Below are positions 1-8,055 of a DNA stretch of 64,000 nucleotides, in pieces. The stretch is taken from NCBI RefSeq assembly GCF_009834025.1, contig NZ_CP047156.1, forward strand, positions 2,728,001 through 2,792,000, written 5' to 3'. Origin of the DNA: Epidermidibacterium keratini. GTDB taxonomy: Bacteria; Actinomycetota; Actinomycetes; Mycobacteriales; Antricoccaceae. Numbering within the stretch: the first letter of the stretch is position 1; each line of letters opens with the position of its first letter. The notes under the pieces are model-generated. The model ran no database searches, had not been told where the DNA came from, and saw nothing but the letters and a program-made list of their open reading frames with translations. The translations under genes and the position numbers were made by a program.

Positions 1-659
1 ACCTGTCGATCATCGGTGACATCGATCTGTTCGGAGCGTTCAAGCTCAGCGCGGTCGGCGCCCTGCTCATCATCTTCACGCTCATGCTGGCCGACTTCTT
101 CGACACGATGGGTACGACGGTGGCGGTCGGCTCGGAAGCCGGGCTGCTCGACAAGGACGGCAACCCGCCGTACCTCAACCGGATTCTGCTCGTGGACTCG
201 GTCGCGGCCATGGGCGGTGGCGCGGCGAGCGTCTCGTCCAACACCAGCTATATCGAGTCGACTGCCGGCGTCGCCGACGGAGCGCGCACCGGCCTCGCGA
301 GCGTGGTCACCGGGCTTGGCTTCATCGTCGCGATGTTCTTTGCGCCGCTGGTCAACATCGTGCCGAGCGAGGCCGCGGCACCGGCGCTGATCATCGTCGG
401 CGCGCTGATGATCACCCAGGCCAAGGAGCTCGACCTGCACGAGCTCACCGACGTCATCCCGATCTTCCTGACGATCGCGCTGATGCCGTTTACCTACTCG
501 ATCACCAACGGCATCGGCGCCGGGTTTATCGCCTGGGTGCTGCTGCGGGTCGTCACCGGCCGGGCACGCGAGCTGCACTGGCTGATGTGGATCATCACGG
601 TGCTGTTCGTCATCTACTTCGCGATCGACCCGATCCGCCAGCTCTTCGGCATCGCCTAG
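1..659 (+). CDS. NCS2 family (AzgA/PbuG-type) purine permease, 3' part
   Basis: The reading frame is already open at base 3, so the N-terminal half lies outside the window; 218 residues are visible where the family usually has about 450-490. The visible part carries the AzgA-type signature: the DFFDTMGTT motif, then GLLDKDGN, a serine/threonine-rich NTSYIEST loop and the AAPALIIVGALMI helix. Four to five hydrophobic helices follow to the C-terminus. The family imports hypoxanthine, guanine or adenine by proton symport in the inner membrane. Which purine is carried cannot be told from this part. Family assignment is firm. Confidence 0.93.
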   Translation, partial: LSIIGDIDLFGAFKLSAVGALLIIFTLMLADFFDTMGTTVAVGSEAGLLDKDGNPPYLNRILLVDSVAAMGGGAASVSSNTSYIESTAGVADGARTGLASVVTGLGFIVAMFFAPLVNIVPSEAAAPALIIVGALMITQAKELDLHELTDVIPIFLTIALMPFTYSITNGIGAGFIAWVLLRVVTGRARELHWLMWIITVLFVIYFAIDPIRQLFGIA

Positions 660-671
660 CCGCCGTACTCC

Positions 672-721
672 TCAAGGTGCGGGTGAGTGCATGGTCTAAC
701 CCGCAATCGCTCACACCTAAG
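672..721. repeat. 50-bp direct repeat, left copy
   Basis: This block matches bases 1736-1785 at 49 of 50 positions; the only difference is G at 685 versus A at 1749. The unit is itself an imperfect palindrome: it begins AAGGTGCGGGTGAG and ends GCTCACACCTA. The stop codon of the minus-strand gene at 717-1637 lies inside this copy (717-719). Confidence 0.9.
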
Positions 722-1637
722 GCAGATCCGGGCACCGTGGGCAGCGTTTCGGCGGCCCGACCCAGCCGAAGATCGCCGCGACGGTGCGTGCGGTCCGGCA
801 GCGCTCCGCGTGGGCGTCCTCCCACTTAAACCGAAACGTGCCGTAACGCAGTCCCCAATGCAGGTTGTCGAGTTCGCGATCCGCGTCCGGGTCGTGGTAG
901 GCAACGCCGTCGAGCTCGATAAGCGTCCGCAGATCGGCGTACGCGCCGTCGCTGTGGTGGCTGGTCTCGGGTACGACGAACTGCCGCTCCATCGGCGGCA
1001 GACCGTGCGCCTGCTCGACATTGCGGACGTAGGCGTGCTCGAGTGCGCTGTCAAGCCCGGCCGCATCGCGCAGCAGCTTCTCGAGCAGGTCGCGCCGGCG
1101 TACTCGTGCTCGAGCAGCGAGCCGGGCAAGCAGTCGCTCGGGTGTAGTGCGCCGCTCCTGCAGCGCCCGCGTGATCACCGCGATCGCGGCGACGTCATCG
1201 CGGGCGGTCGCGGCGACGTCGAGTACGGCGTCCTCCAGCCCGATCCGCGGTGGATCAGTTCCCTGCTGGACGATACGGAGGTCGGGCTTCGCGCGCGTGA
1301 ACGTCACCCACCCGCGTGCTTGCGGTGCGCGCCCTCCGAAGCACGCGAAGCTGATGGGGAGCACCTGCTCGCCGAGTCCATGAAGCGCGGCCGCCGTGCT
1401 GCCGATCGCCGCCGCGTCGTCGCCCGCGATGTCCGCCGCAGCGTGCACGTAGCCGCGCCAGGTGACCGTCGTCAAGGCAAACCACGAGGATCCCAGCTCA
1501 CGCAGCTCGGTGCCACGCAACCTACTCAGCGCGGCCCGGCCGATCCCGTCGGCGCGCAGCTCGTCGAGATGGACGACGCCGCCACGCGCGTCGGCGATAC
1601 GGCGTCGCGCGGGGGAGATCTCCTGACGTGGGTGCAT
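717..1637 (-). CDS. AbiEi-like/DUF559-type protein with Vsr-like endonuclease domain
   Basis: 306 residues from the ATG at 1635-1637; the open frame extends further upstream but only through the flanking repeat. The N-terminal half resembles the winged-helix AbiEi-like antitoxin domain often found in actinobacterial proteins of this kind (HLDELRADGIGRAALSRL). The C-terminal part (about residues 230-295) has the DUF559/Vsr-like PD-(D/E)xK core: DLRTLIELDGVAYH followed by DADRELDN. The biological role of this family is not established; nuclease activity is inferred from the fold. The gene stands alone, opposite to its neighbours, and is bracketed by two near-identical 50-bp repeats. No toxin partner is adjacent. 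Confidence 0.75.
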   Translation of the reverse strand: MHPRQEISPARRRIADARGGVVHLDELRADGIGRAALSRLRGTELRELGSSWFALTTVTWRGYVHAAADIAGDDAAAIGSTAAALHGLGEQVLPISFACFGGRAPQARGWVTFTRAKPDLRIVQQGTDPPRIGLEDAVLDVAATARDDVAAIAVITRALQERRTTPERLLARLAARARVRRRDLLEKLLRDAAGLDSALEHAYVRNVEQAHGLPPMERQFVVPETSHHSDGAYADLRTLIELDGVAYHDPDADRELDNLHWGLRYGTFRFKWEDAHAERCRTARTVAAIFGWVGPPKRCPRCPDLP

Positions 1638-1735
1638 GCGCCGATCGTGGTCGCGGCGGCGCCGAACCGCGAACGCAGAACGCGTCAATGTGGACAACTG
1701 GCCCAGTTGTGCACGAAGGGCGTACGCCGCGCGGG

Positions 1736-1785
1736 TCAAGGTGCGGGTAAGTGCATGGTCTAACCCGCAATCGCTCACACCTAAG
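1736..1785. repeat. 50-bp direct repeat, right copy
   Basis: Second copy of the 50-bp unit, in the same orientation as 672-721 with one mismatch. It lies 98 bases upstream of the start of the DUF559-type gene, so the pair encloses that gene and its promoter region. I saw no third copy in the window. Confidence 0.9.
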
Positions 1786-1822
1786 CGGCACGGGCGGCGC
1801 GGTGAAGCGGCGGCGGCCACCT

Positions 1823-1840
1823 AGGTAGTTTGCTACCCTA
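1823..1840. promoter_or_regulatory. Inverted repeat, probable MarR operator
   Basis: GGTAG-TTTG-CTACC (1824-1837) is a perfect inverted repeat ending ten bases before the GTG start of the MarR gene. TACCCT within it could be the -10 element (8 bases to the start). The position suggests autoregulation of the marR-MFS pair. Confidence 0.55.
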
Positions 1841-1847
1841 AGTAGTC

Positions 1848-2282
1848 GTGACGGACACCCCAACGAGCCAGGTCACCGAGGTCGCGCACAACTTGCGCAT
1901 CGCGGTCAACCGCACGACGCGCCAGCTCCGCGCGGCCGGTGCTCGCAAGATCACCCTGACCCAGATGTCGGCCATGGCCACGATCAAGGAGGCCGGGCAG
2001 CTGACCCTCGGCGAGCTTGCGACGCGCGAACGCGTGCAGCCGCCGTCGATGACCCGGGTGATCGCCACGCTCACCGACAACGGCCTCGTCGAGCGGATCA
2101 GCGATCCCGCCGATGGCCGGCAGGTGCTCGTCAGCCTCACTCCAGAAGGCCGCGAGGTGCTCGCCGAAGAAGGCCGCACCCGAGAAGCCTGGCTGAGCCA
2201 GGCGCTCATCGATTTGACCGACGCCGAGCTGAAGACCCTTGCCGACGCCAGCGACATCATGATGAGGCTCGTCGGCGAGTGA
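1848..2282 (+). CDS. MarR family transcriptional regulator
   Basis: 144 residues from GTG 1848. The winged helix-turn-helix is clear: LTLGELATRERVQPPSMTRV (about residues 57-76), the wing DPADGRQVLVSLTPEG, and a C-terminal dimerisation helix. MarR proteins repress efflux genes until a small aromatic ligand binds. The stop codon overlaps the start of the following MFS gene (GTGA), so the two are translated together. An inverted repeat just upstream is the likely operator. The ligand is unknown. Confidence 0.9.
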   Translation: MTDTPTSQVTEVAHNLRIAVNRTTRQLRAAGARKITLTQMSAMATIKEAGQLTLGELATRERVQPPSMTRVIATLTDNGLVERISDPADGRQVLVSLTPEGREVLAEEGRTREAWLSQALIDLTDAELKTLADASDIMMRLVGE

Positions 2283-3622
2283 CCACTGCGCAGACCTCGC
2301 GAGAAGCCGGCGGTAAGTTCGGCGTCTTCCGCTCGCTGCGCTACCGCAACTACCGCCTGTATGCCACCGGCGCCATCATGTCCAACATCGGGACCTGGAT
2401 GCAGCGCATCGCCCAGGACTGGCTGGTCCTCGGCCTCACCGACGGCAACGCGTTTGCCCTTGGCGTCGTCACGTTCCTGCAGTTCGTGCCCACCCTCGGG
2501 CTCGGGATGGTCGGCGGCCTGATCGCCGACCGCTACGACAAGCAGACCGTGCTGCGCTTCACCCAGGCCGGCGTCGCGCTGACTGCCGCCACGCTCGGCG
2601 TACTCGACCTGACCGGCGCCGTCACCGTCTGGTGGGTCTACATCCTTGCGCTCGTGCTCGGCATCATCAACGCGATCGAGTCGCCCTCGCGCGTGTCGAT
2701 CGCCAGCGAGCTCGTGCCCGAGAAGGACGTCGTCAACGCGGTCGGGCTGAACTCCTCGTCGTTCAACGCCGCGCGCCTGATCGGCCCGGCGATCGCCGGC
2801 GTACTCATCGGTGTGATCGGCACCGGGCCGGTGTTCCTCATCAACGCCGCGTCCAGCGTGTGGATCATCGTGCTGCTCAGCATGATCGACCCGAAGGAGC
2901 GGTACGGCGTTGACCGGGTCGCGCGCGAGCGCGGGCAGGTGCGCGAGGCCTTCCGCTACGTGCGCAGCCGTCCCGAGATCGTGCTGACGATCCTGCTGGT
3001 GACCTGCGTGTCGTTCTTCGGGCTCAACCTGCAGGTGATCGTCCCGCTGGTCGCCACGCAGGTCTTCCACCAGGGCGCCGCGCAGTACGGCCTGCTCGCG
3101 TCGTCGCTGGCTCTCGGCACGCTCGCCGGAGCGCTGGCCGGCGCCGGTCGCAAGCGCCGCCCGCGGCTGCGCTCCCTCGTGGTGAGCGCACTGGCGTTTG
3201 GGCTGTTTGAGATCGGCATCGCGTGGATCGGCAACTACTGGCTGTTTGCCCTCGCGCTGGTGCCGGTCGGTGTCGTCAGCCTGTTCTTCATCATCTCGGC
3301 CAACGCGTTCGTGCAGCTGTCGGTCGAGTCGGCGACGCGCGGGCGGGTCATGGCGCTCTACATGATGTTCTTCATGGGCGCGGGCGCCTTCGGCTCTCCG
3401 CTGGTCGGCTGGCTGACATCGGTGTGGGGGATCCAGTGGGCGCTGGCGATCTGCGGTGCGGCCACGGCGCTCAGCGCACTCGGTATCGGGCTGCTGCTGG
3501 CGCGACGCCTCGGCGGCTTCCACGTTGAGGCGCATCTGCGCACCCGTCCGTGGCTTCAGGTGCACATCGGCGAGGAGCAGATGTTTCCGTATCGCCGAGA
3601 GCCGGCCGAGCAGGTCACCTGA
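2279..3622 (+). CDS. MFS transporter (EntS-like MFS_3 group)
   Basis: 447 residues from GTG 2279, overlapping the marR stop by four bases. About twelve membrane helices are visible. Family marks are FRSLRYRNYRLYATG at the N-terminus, the WMQRIAQDWLVLGLT segment and the loop-2/3 motif GGLIADRYDKQ. This group exports small molecules (siderophores, drugs). Linkage to MarR points to regulated efflux. The substrate cannot be read from the sequence. The last 40 residues, after the final helix, are a charged cytoplasmic tail. Confidence 0.88.
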   Translation: MTTAQTSREAGGKFGVFRSLRYRNYRLYATGAIMSNIGTWMQRIAQDWLVLGLTDGNAFALGVVTFLQFVPTLGLGMVGGLIADRYDKQTVLRFTQAGVALTAATLGVLDLTGAVTVWWVYILALVLGIINAIESPSRVSIASELVPEKDVVNAVGLNSSSFNAARLIGPAIAGVLIGVIGTGPVFLINAASSVWIIVLLSMIDPKERYGVDRVARERGQVREAFRYVRSRPEIVLTILLVTCVSFFGLNLQVIVPLVATQVFHQGAAQYGLLASSLALGTLAGALAGAGRKRRPRLRSLVVSALAFGLFEIGIAWIGNYWLFALALVPVGVVSLFFIISANAFVQLSVESATRGRVMALYMMFFMGAGAFGSPLVGWLTSVWGIQWALAICGAATALSALGIGLLLARRLGGFHVEAHLRTRPWLQVHIGEEQMFPYRREPAEQVT

Positions 3623-3656
3623 GTACGCCGCCCACCACGCTCGGTAGGGTCCGAGC

Positions 3657-4481
3657 GTGAGTTTTCGATTCGACAGCGCCCTGGAGCTCGAGCAGGTCGG
3701 CGAGCACCGGTTTGTGCGCGCCACTTTGGACAATGCGTGGAATATCAACGACGTCTTCTACAACGGCGGCTACGTCCACGCGCTGACGGCCGCCGCGGCG
3801 CTGCAGGTCGCTGAGCAGCCGGACATCGTCTCGATCGCGACATCGTTTGCCAACCCGGTGCTTCCGGCTCCTGCGGAGTTCGAGGTCGACGTGCTGTCCG
3901 CCGGGCGCACGGTCACCTCTAGCCGCGTGAGTCTGCTGCAGGAAGGCAAACCCCGCGCGGTCTCGCTCGTCACCACCGGCCGTCTCCCGTCGTCGGTCAC
4001 CCTTGACAACCGACACCCGATGCCCGACGTGCCGCACGCCGAGGAGATCCCCGACGCCCAGCGCAAGTCGCGCTCGTCAAGCATGGGCGACGTGATGGAC
4101 CTGCGGCTGGTGCCGGGGTACGACGGATGGACGCGCAAGGACTACTCGGCCGGCGCGCAGTTGATGATGTGGATCCGGTTCCGCGACGACCGCCCGCTCG
4201 ACTCGTTGTCGGTGACCGCCTTCAGCGACATGGGCCCGCCGATCGCCTTCGCTCAGGGCAACATGGGGTGGGCGCCGACGCTGCAGCTGCACGTCGGAAA
4301 CTTCGCTGCCCCCACTGGGAAGTGGCTGCTGATGCACGCCACGGGCTCGCCCTACGGCGGAGGTCCGTTCGGAAACGAGGACGTCGACCTGTGGGACGAG
4401 ACCGGTGCACTCGTCGGCCGGGCCCGCCAGGTCGCGCTGCTGCCGCGCCAGAGGGCGACCGACGGGCGGACTGGGCACTGA
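3657..4481 (+). CDS. Acyl-CoA thioesterase, double-hotdog (TesB-like) family
   Basis: 274 residues from GTG 3657. The N-terminal hotdog has NDVFYNGGYVHALTAAAALQ and the C-terminal hotdog has DSLSVTAFSDMGPP, the usual layout of actinobacterial TesB-like thioesterases (4HBT_3) that hydrolyse acyl-CoA. TAGGGT at 3645-3650 lies exactly six bases before the GTG, so the transcript is probably leaderless. The next gene (TrmH-type) begins two bases after the stop, so the two are likely co-transcribed although functionally unrelated. Chain-length preference is unknown. Confidence 0.82.
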   Translation: MSFRFDSALELEQVGEHRFVRATLDNAWNINDVFYNGGYVHALTAAAALQVAEQPDIVSIATSFANPVLPAPAEFEVDVLSAGRTVTSSRVSLLQEGKPRAVSLVTTGRLPSSVTLDNRHPMPDVPHAEEIPDAQRKSRSSSMGDVMDLRLVPGYDGWTRKDYSAGAQLMMWIRFRDDRPLDSLSVTAFSDMGPPIAFAQGNMGWAPTLQLHVGNFAAPTGKWLLMHATGSPYGGGPFGNEDVDLWDETGALVGRARQVALLPRQRATDGRTGH

Positions 4482-4483
4482 GC

Positions 4484-5272
4484 GTGCAGTACGTCGACGA
4501 CCCGGCCGACCAGCGGATCGCCGACTTCCGCGACCTGTCCAACTCCGACCGCCGCCCGGACCGGCCCGGGGGCGCGGGACTGGTGATCGCCGAGGGTGTG
4601 CCGGTCGTCGAGCGACTGATCGCCTCGCCGTACCCGGTGCGTGCCATCATGGGAATCAAGTCAAGAATCGCTGCCCTGCAAGGAATGTGCGATGCCCCGA
4701 TGTACGTCGTACCCGTCGAGGTGATGGGCGAGGTCGTCGGCTTCCATCTCAACCGCGGGGTGCTCGCGTCGGCGGATCGTGCGGCGATGCCCAGCTTTGA
4801 CGAGCTGGTGGCGACGGCGTCGCGGCTGCTGGTGCTCGAAGGTGTCGGCGATCACGAGAACCTCGGCTCGCTGTTTCGCAACGCGGCGGCCTTTGGGATC
4901 GACGGCGTCGTACTCGGCCCGCGCTGCTCTGATCCGCTCTATCGGCGAGCGGTGCGGGTCTCGATGGGCAATGTGCTGCGCGTGCCGTTTGCGAAGGCGC
5001 CGGACTGGCCCGGAGCGTTGGATGCGCTGGGGGGCAGTGGGTTTGAGACCTGGGCGATGACTCCGGCACCGCCGGCTGTCGAGCTGCGGGCGCTGCCGTC
5101 GGACCTGGCGCGGGTTGCGATAGTCGTCGGCGCGGAGGGGCCGGGGCTGACCGAGGAGGCTTTGGGCGCGGCTAGTCGGCGGGTGCGCATCCCGATGGCC
5201 GACGGCGTCGACTCGCTCAACGTCGCGACGTCCGCTGCGATCGCCCTCCACCACGTCGCGCTCGGTGTCTGA
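4484..5272 (+). CDS. TrmH/SpoU family RNA 2'-O-methyltransferase
   Basis: 262 residues. I chose GTG 4484, two bases after the preceding stop; a longer open frame upstream only shadows that gene. All three SPOUT knot motifs are present: motif 1 ENLGSLFRNAAAFG, motif 2 VVGAEGPGLTEEAL and motif 3 RIPMADGVDSLNVATSAAIA. The enzyme transfers a methyl group from S-adenosylmethionine to a ribose in tRNA or rRNA; the target nucleotide is unknown. An N-terminal substrate-binding domain (residues 1-110) precedes the knot. Confidence 0.9.
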   Translation: MQYVDDPADQRIADFRDLSNSDRRPDRPGGAGLVIAEGVPVVERLIASPYPVRAIMGIKSRIAALQGMCDAPMYVVPVEVMGEVVGFHLNRGVLASADRAAMPSFDELVATASRLLVLEGVGDHENLGSLFRNAAAFGIDGVVLGPRCSDPLYRRAVRVSMGNVLRVPFAKAPDWPGALDALGGSGFETWAMTPAPPAVELRALPSDLARVAIVVGAEGPGLTEEALGAASRRVRIPMADGVDSLNVATSAAIALHHVALGV

Positions 5273-5281
5273 GCCGGCTCG

Positions 5282-5629
5282 CTAGGAGAGATCCAGGACC
5301 GTCCGGAGGCCAGCGTCGACATCGCGCATGAGGTGCGCCGGGACTTCCCCGGCGGCACGTGGGTCCAGATCGCGGCGGTCGACGGTTGCCAACGCGGAGA
5401 CGTTGACGACGGAGTCCTTGGGCAGCCCACTCACGTCGGCAGGCAGGAAGACATTGCCTGGCATCGCTGCCAGCGCGGTATTCGAGGTCAGAACCGCCAC
5501 GACGGTCGTGGCGATGCGGCTGCGGTTGAAGCCGCCCGCCTGGATGACGACCACGGGTCGACGCATCGCCGGTGCGCTGCCGGACGGCTCGCCCAGCTCA
5601 CACCAGTACACCTCCCCGCGACTTACCAC
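5282..5629 (-). CDS. mazF: MazF/PemK family endoribonuclease toxin
   Basis: 115 residues. The SH3-like MazF fold is recognisable from RGEVYWCELGE at the N-terminus, RRPVVVIQAGGFNRS, VVAVLTSNTA and NVSALATVDRRDL. MazF toxins cut single-stranded RNA at short sequences and are blocked by the antitoxin. The start overlaps the upstream antitoxin gene by seven bases, the usual coupling in TA operons. Cleavage specificity cannot be predicted. Confidence 0.9.
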   Translation of the reverse strand: MVSRGEVYWCELGEPSGSAPAMRRPVVVIQAGGFNRSRIATTVVAVLTSNTALAAMPGNVFLPADVSGLPKDSVVNVSALATVDRRDLDPRAAGEVPAHLMRDVDAGLRTVLDLS

Positions 5630-5871
5630 TGCGAGGTAATGGGGTCGCTGAGGGTCCGGTTGGCGGCGGCACGTGCCGCAGTGGTCGAGTCGTCATCGTT
5701 CACGGCGTCAGCCACGGCATTGATTGCCGCGGTGAGCTCGTTCGACTCCAGCTCGTCGGCGTACTTCGCCGCGGCCGTTGCGTAGAACTGCGACCGGTTG
5801 ATCCCGTGCTTTTTGGCCACCCGCTCGATTCGCTCAAACGTCTCGTCGGGTACTGAGATGGCTGTCTTCAT
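5623..5871 (-). CDS. Antitoxin of the MazF pair, ribbon-helix-helix type
   Basis: 82 residues from ATG 5871. The N-terminus MKTAISVPDETFERIERVAK followed by HGINRSQFYATAAAKY is a typical ribbon-helix-helix DNA-binding domain. The C-terminus is acidic and probably the toxin-binding tail. A longer open frame upstream is not used: TATACT lies exactly six bases before this ATG, which gives a leaderless mRNA. The protein should dimerise, bind its promoter and neutralise the toxin. Confidence 0.88.
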   Translation of the reverse strand: MKTAISVPDETFERIERVAKKHGINRSQFYATAAAKYADELESNELTAAINAVADAVNDDDSTTAARAAANRTLSDPITSQW

Positions 5872-5877
5872 CGGGCA

Positions 5878-5898
5878 AGTATAACTCGGTATGACTCG
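5878..5898 (-). promoter_or_regulatory. Toxin-antitoxin promoter and tandem operator
   Basis: On the minus strand TATACT (plus 5878-5883) is the -10 element, six bases from the antitoxin ATG. Overlapping it are two head-to-tail decamers on the plus strand, GTATAACTCG (5879-5888) and GTATGACTCG (5889-5898), one mismatch apart. Ten-base direct repeats suit side-by-side ribbon-helix-helix dimers, so this is probably the autoregulatory site. Confidence 0.6.
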
Positions 5899-5977
5899 AA
5901 TCATCGGCCACGTGGGGGAGGGATTCTCCATCCTGCGGCGTACGCCGCGCTCGAGGTCGCTCGATACTCTGGGACGC

Positions 5978-7306
5978 ATGACTGAGGCCATCGCTGACCC
6001 CGAGTCGGCGGGTTGGCGCCGGGCGCCGGTGACCGGCGGCCAACGTCGCGCCGACGCCCTTGGCGCCGTCGCCCTTTTCCTGCTGGGCATCCTCTCGCTC
6101 GTGCTCGCCCGGGCGATCGGGATGTGGGGCGGCGAGGCCGCAGCCCCGGCCGTGTCGCTCGGCGTACTCGCCGTGATCACGCTTCCGCTCGCCTGGCGTC
6201 GCCGCGCCCCGTCGGTCGTCGGCGTCATCGTCTCGGTCGCCTTCATCGTCTCCGGCGAGCTGCGGGCTCAGGAGACCCTCGTCGCCAACATCGCGCTCTT
6301 CTGTGCGATCTACACCGTCGGCGCCTGGGAACCTAACCGTCGTCGTGCGTTCCTGGTGCGCGTCGTGGTCATCGCCGCGATGGGGATCTGGCTCATCGTC
6401 GGGATGTTTCGGGTCGCGACTGTCGATCTTGGATTCGAGGGATCAGGGCTCGGCGCCCTCACACCGGACGTTGGGTTCATGCTGCAGAACCTGCTGATCA
6501 ACGTCCTCTACTTCGCCGGAGCCTACTGGTTCGGCGAGCGCACGTGGAACGCCGCGCACCAGCGCGCGATCTTGAACTTTCGCACGACGCAGCTGGCAGC
6601 CTCGCAGGAGCGCATCGCGCAACAGGCGGTCGCGATCGAGCGGCTGCGGATCGCTCGCGAGCTGCACGATGCCGTCGCTCACCACGTGTCGCTGATGGGC
6701 GTGCAGGCCGCGGCCGCGCGAAGCGTCTTGCCGCGCGACACCGACGGCGCCACGGCGCAGCTCGTCGCGCTGGAGGACTCCGCGCGCGCCGCGGTCGGCG
6801 AGCTCTACGCGCTGCTGGGCACCTTGCGCGACGCCGAGGACCCGGCCGCCCAGGACGCGGCGGCGCCGATCCTTGGCGTCGAAGGGCTCCCGGCGCTCGC
6901 CGCCGAGGCCGAGTCGGCCGGCCTGCAGGTGAGCCTGGACTCCGTCGGTACGCCGTCCCCGGTGCCTGCACTGGTCGGACTGAACCTCTACCGAATCACC
7001 CAGGAAGCGCTGGCCAACGTCCTCAAGCACGCCGGCCCCGGAACGCGGGTCAGCCTGCGGGTCCGCTACCTGCCGAGTCTGGTCGAGCTGGAGGTCGCCG
7101 ATGACGGTGCCGGCCGGCCGAGGCCGAGTATGCCGGGCGCCGGGCTCGGCCTGCCGGGGATGCGCGAACGGGTGGCCACCCTGCGCGGACAGGTCAGCGC
7201 AGAGCCGCGCAGCACCGGCGGGTACGTCGTCCGTGCCGCCATCCCGCTGCCGACCTCACCGCCGGCGGTCGATGCGCCAGCCGATGAGGAGTTGTCGCAC
7301 CGGTGA
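5978..7306 (+). CDS. NarL-type sensor histidine kinase
   Basis: 442 residues from ATG 5978; TACTCT seven bases upstream is a fitting -10 element, and the longer frame from 5891 is less likely. Five or six membrane helices fill about residues 20-165. The HisKA_3 box is ARELHDAVAHHVSL with phosphorylated His near residue 230. The HATPase domain has LYRITQEALANVLKHA, ADDGAG and GLGLPGMRERV. The extracellular part is very short, so it may sense the membrane itself. It overlaps the response regulator gene by four bases (GTGA). The ABC transporter genes downstream are the likely targets. Confidence 0.92.
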   Translation: MTEAIADPESAGWRRAPVTGGQRRADALGAVALFLLGILSLVLARAIGMWGGEAAAPAVSLGVLAVITLPLAWRRRAPSVVGVIVSVAFIVSGELRAQETLVANIALFCAIYTVGAWEPNRRRAFLVRVVVIAAMGIWLIVGMFRVATVDLGFEGSGLGALTPDVGFMLQNLLINVLYFAGAYWFGERTWNAAHQRAILNFRTTQLAASQERIAQQAVAIERLRIARELHDAVAHHVSLMGVQAAAARSVLPRDTDGATAQLVALEDSARAAVGELYALLGTLRDAEDPAAQDAAAPILGVEGLPALAAEAESAGLQVSLDSVGTPSPVPALVGLNLYRITQEALANVLKHAGPGTRVSLRVRYLPSLVELEVADDGAGRPRPSMPGAGLGLPGMRERVATLRGQVSAEPRSTGGYVVRAAIPLPTSPPAVDAPADEELSHR

Positions 7307-7974
7307 GCGAACGCATCCGCCTGGTGCTGGTCGATGACCAGCACCTCATGCGAGAAGGCATCCGCACGATCCTGTCGGTGCACGACGACCTCGAGATCGT
7401 GGGGCAGGCCAGCAACGGTGAGGAGGCGATCGACGTCGTACGCCGTACTGCCCCGGATGTCGTATGCATGGACGTCGAGATGCCGATCATGGACGGCTTG
7501 GAAGCGACCCGACGGCTCACGAACGACCCGGCTGTGACCGCGCGGATCCTGATGCTGACGACCTTTGACCGCGAGGACTACCTGATGGCCGCGCTGCAAG
7601 CCGGCGCGAGCGGGTTCCTGCTGAAGAACGCGCGCCCGGAGCAGCTCGTCGAGGGCATCCGGTCCATCGCCGGCGGCGAGGCGCTGCTCGCACCCGCGGT
7701 GACGATGGCGGTCATCCGCCGGGTGGTCGAGGCGACTCCCGCGGCCGCGCAGGCGGTCGTCCCGGCGTCGGCGGCGCACCTGACCGAGCGAGAGCTCGAC
7801 GTACTGCGGCTGCTTGCGCGAGGCTGCTCTAACGAGGAGATCGCCGAACAGCTCTACGTCGCCCGGGCGACGGTCAAGACGCATGTCTCCAACGTGCTCG
7901 CCAAGCTCGGCCTGCGCGACCGGGTCCAGGCCGTCGCCTACGCCTACCGCACCGGGATCGTCACCCCCGACTAG
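7303..7974 (+). CDS. NarL/LuxR-type response regulator
   Basis: 223 residues, GTG start overlapping the kinase stop. The receiver domain has the acidic pair DD at residues 11-12, the phospho-acceptor Asp57 in VCMDVEMPIMDG, the conserved Thr in MLTTFDRED and Lys in FLLKNARPEQL. A linker leads to the GerE/LuxR helix-turn-helix LTERELDVLRLLARGCSNEE (about residues 155-210). Together with the upstream kinase it forms a complete two-component system. Confidence 0.94.
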   Translation: MSERIRLVLVDDQHLMREGIRTILSVHDDLEIVGQASNGEEAIDVVRRTAPDVVCMDVEMPIMDGLEATRRLTNDPAVTARILMLTTFDREDYLMAALQAGASGFLLKNARPEQLVEGIRSIAGGEALLAPAVTMAVIRRVVEATPAAAQAVVPASAAHLTERELDVLRLLARGCSNEEIAEQLYVARATVKTHVSNVLAKLGLRDRVQAVAYAYRTGIVTPD

Positions 7975-8055
7975 ACCACTCCGCCTCGAGGTGGATCCGC
8001 GATTTAGGCCGAGCGGCCGAGGCGGCGAGTACGCCGGGGCCAATAACGTCGAGAC

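Noticed and set aside
1838-3748. Open frame of 636 codons on the minus strand
   Set aside because: It is the antisense shadow of the marR-MFS pair; its composition (Arg, His, Asp, Gln rich) is typical of complement frames in GC-rich DNA.
5891-5977. Longer N-terminus for the histidine kinase
   Set aside because: Overlaps the toxin-antitoxin operator, and ATG 5978 has a well-placed -10 element.
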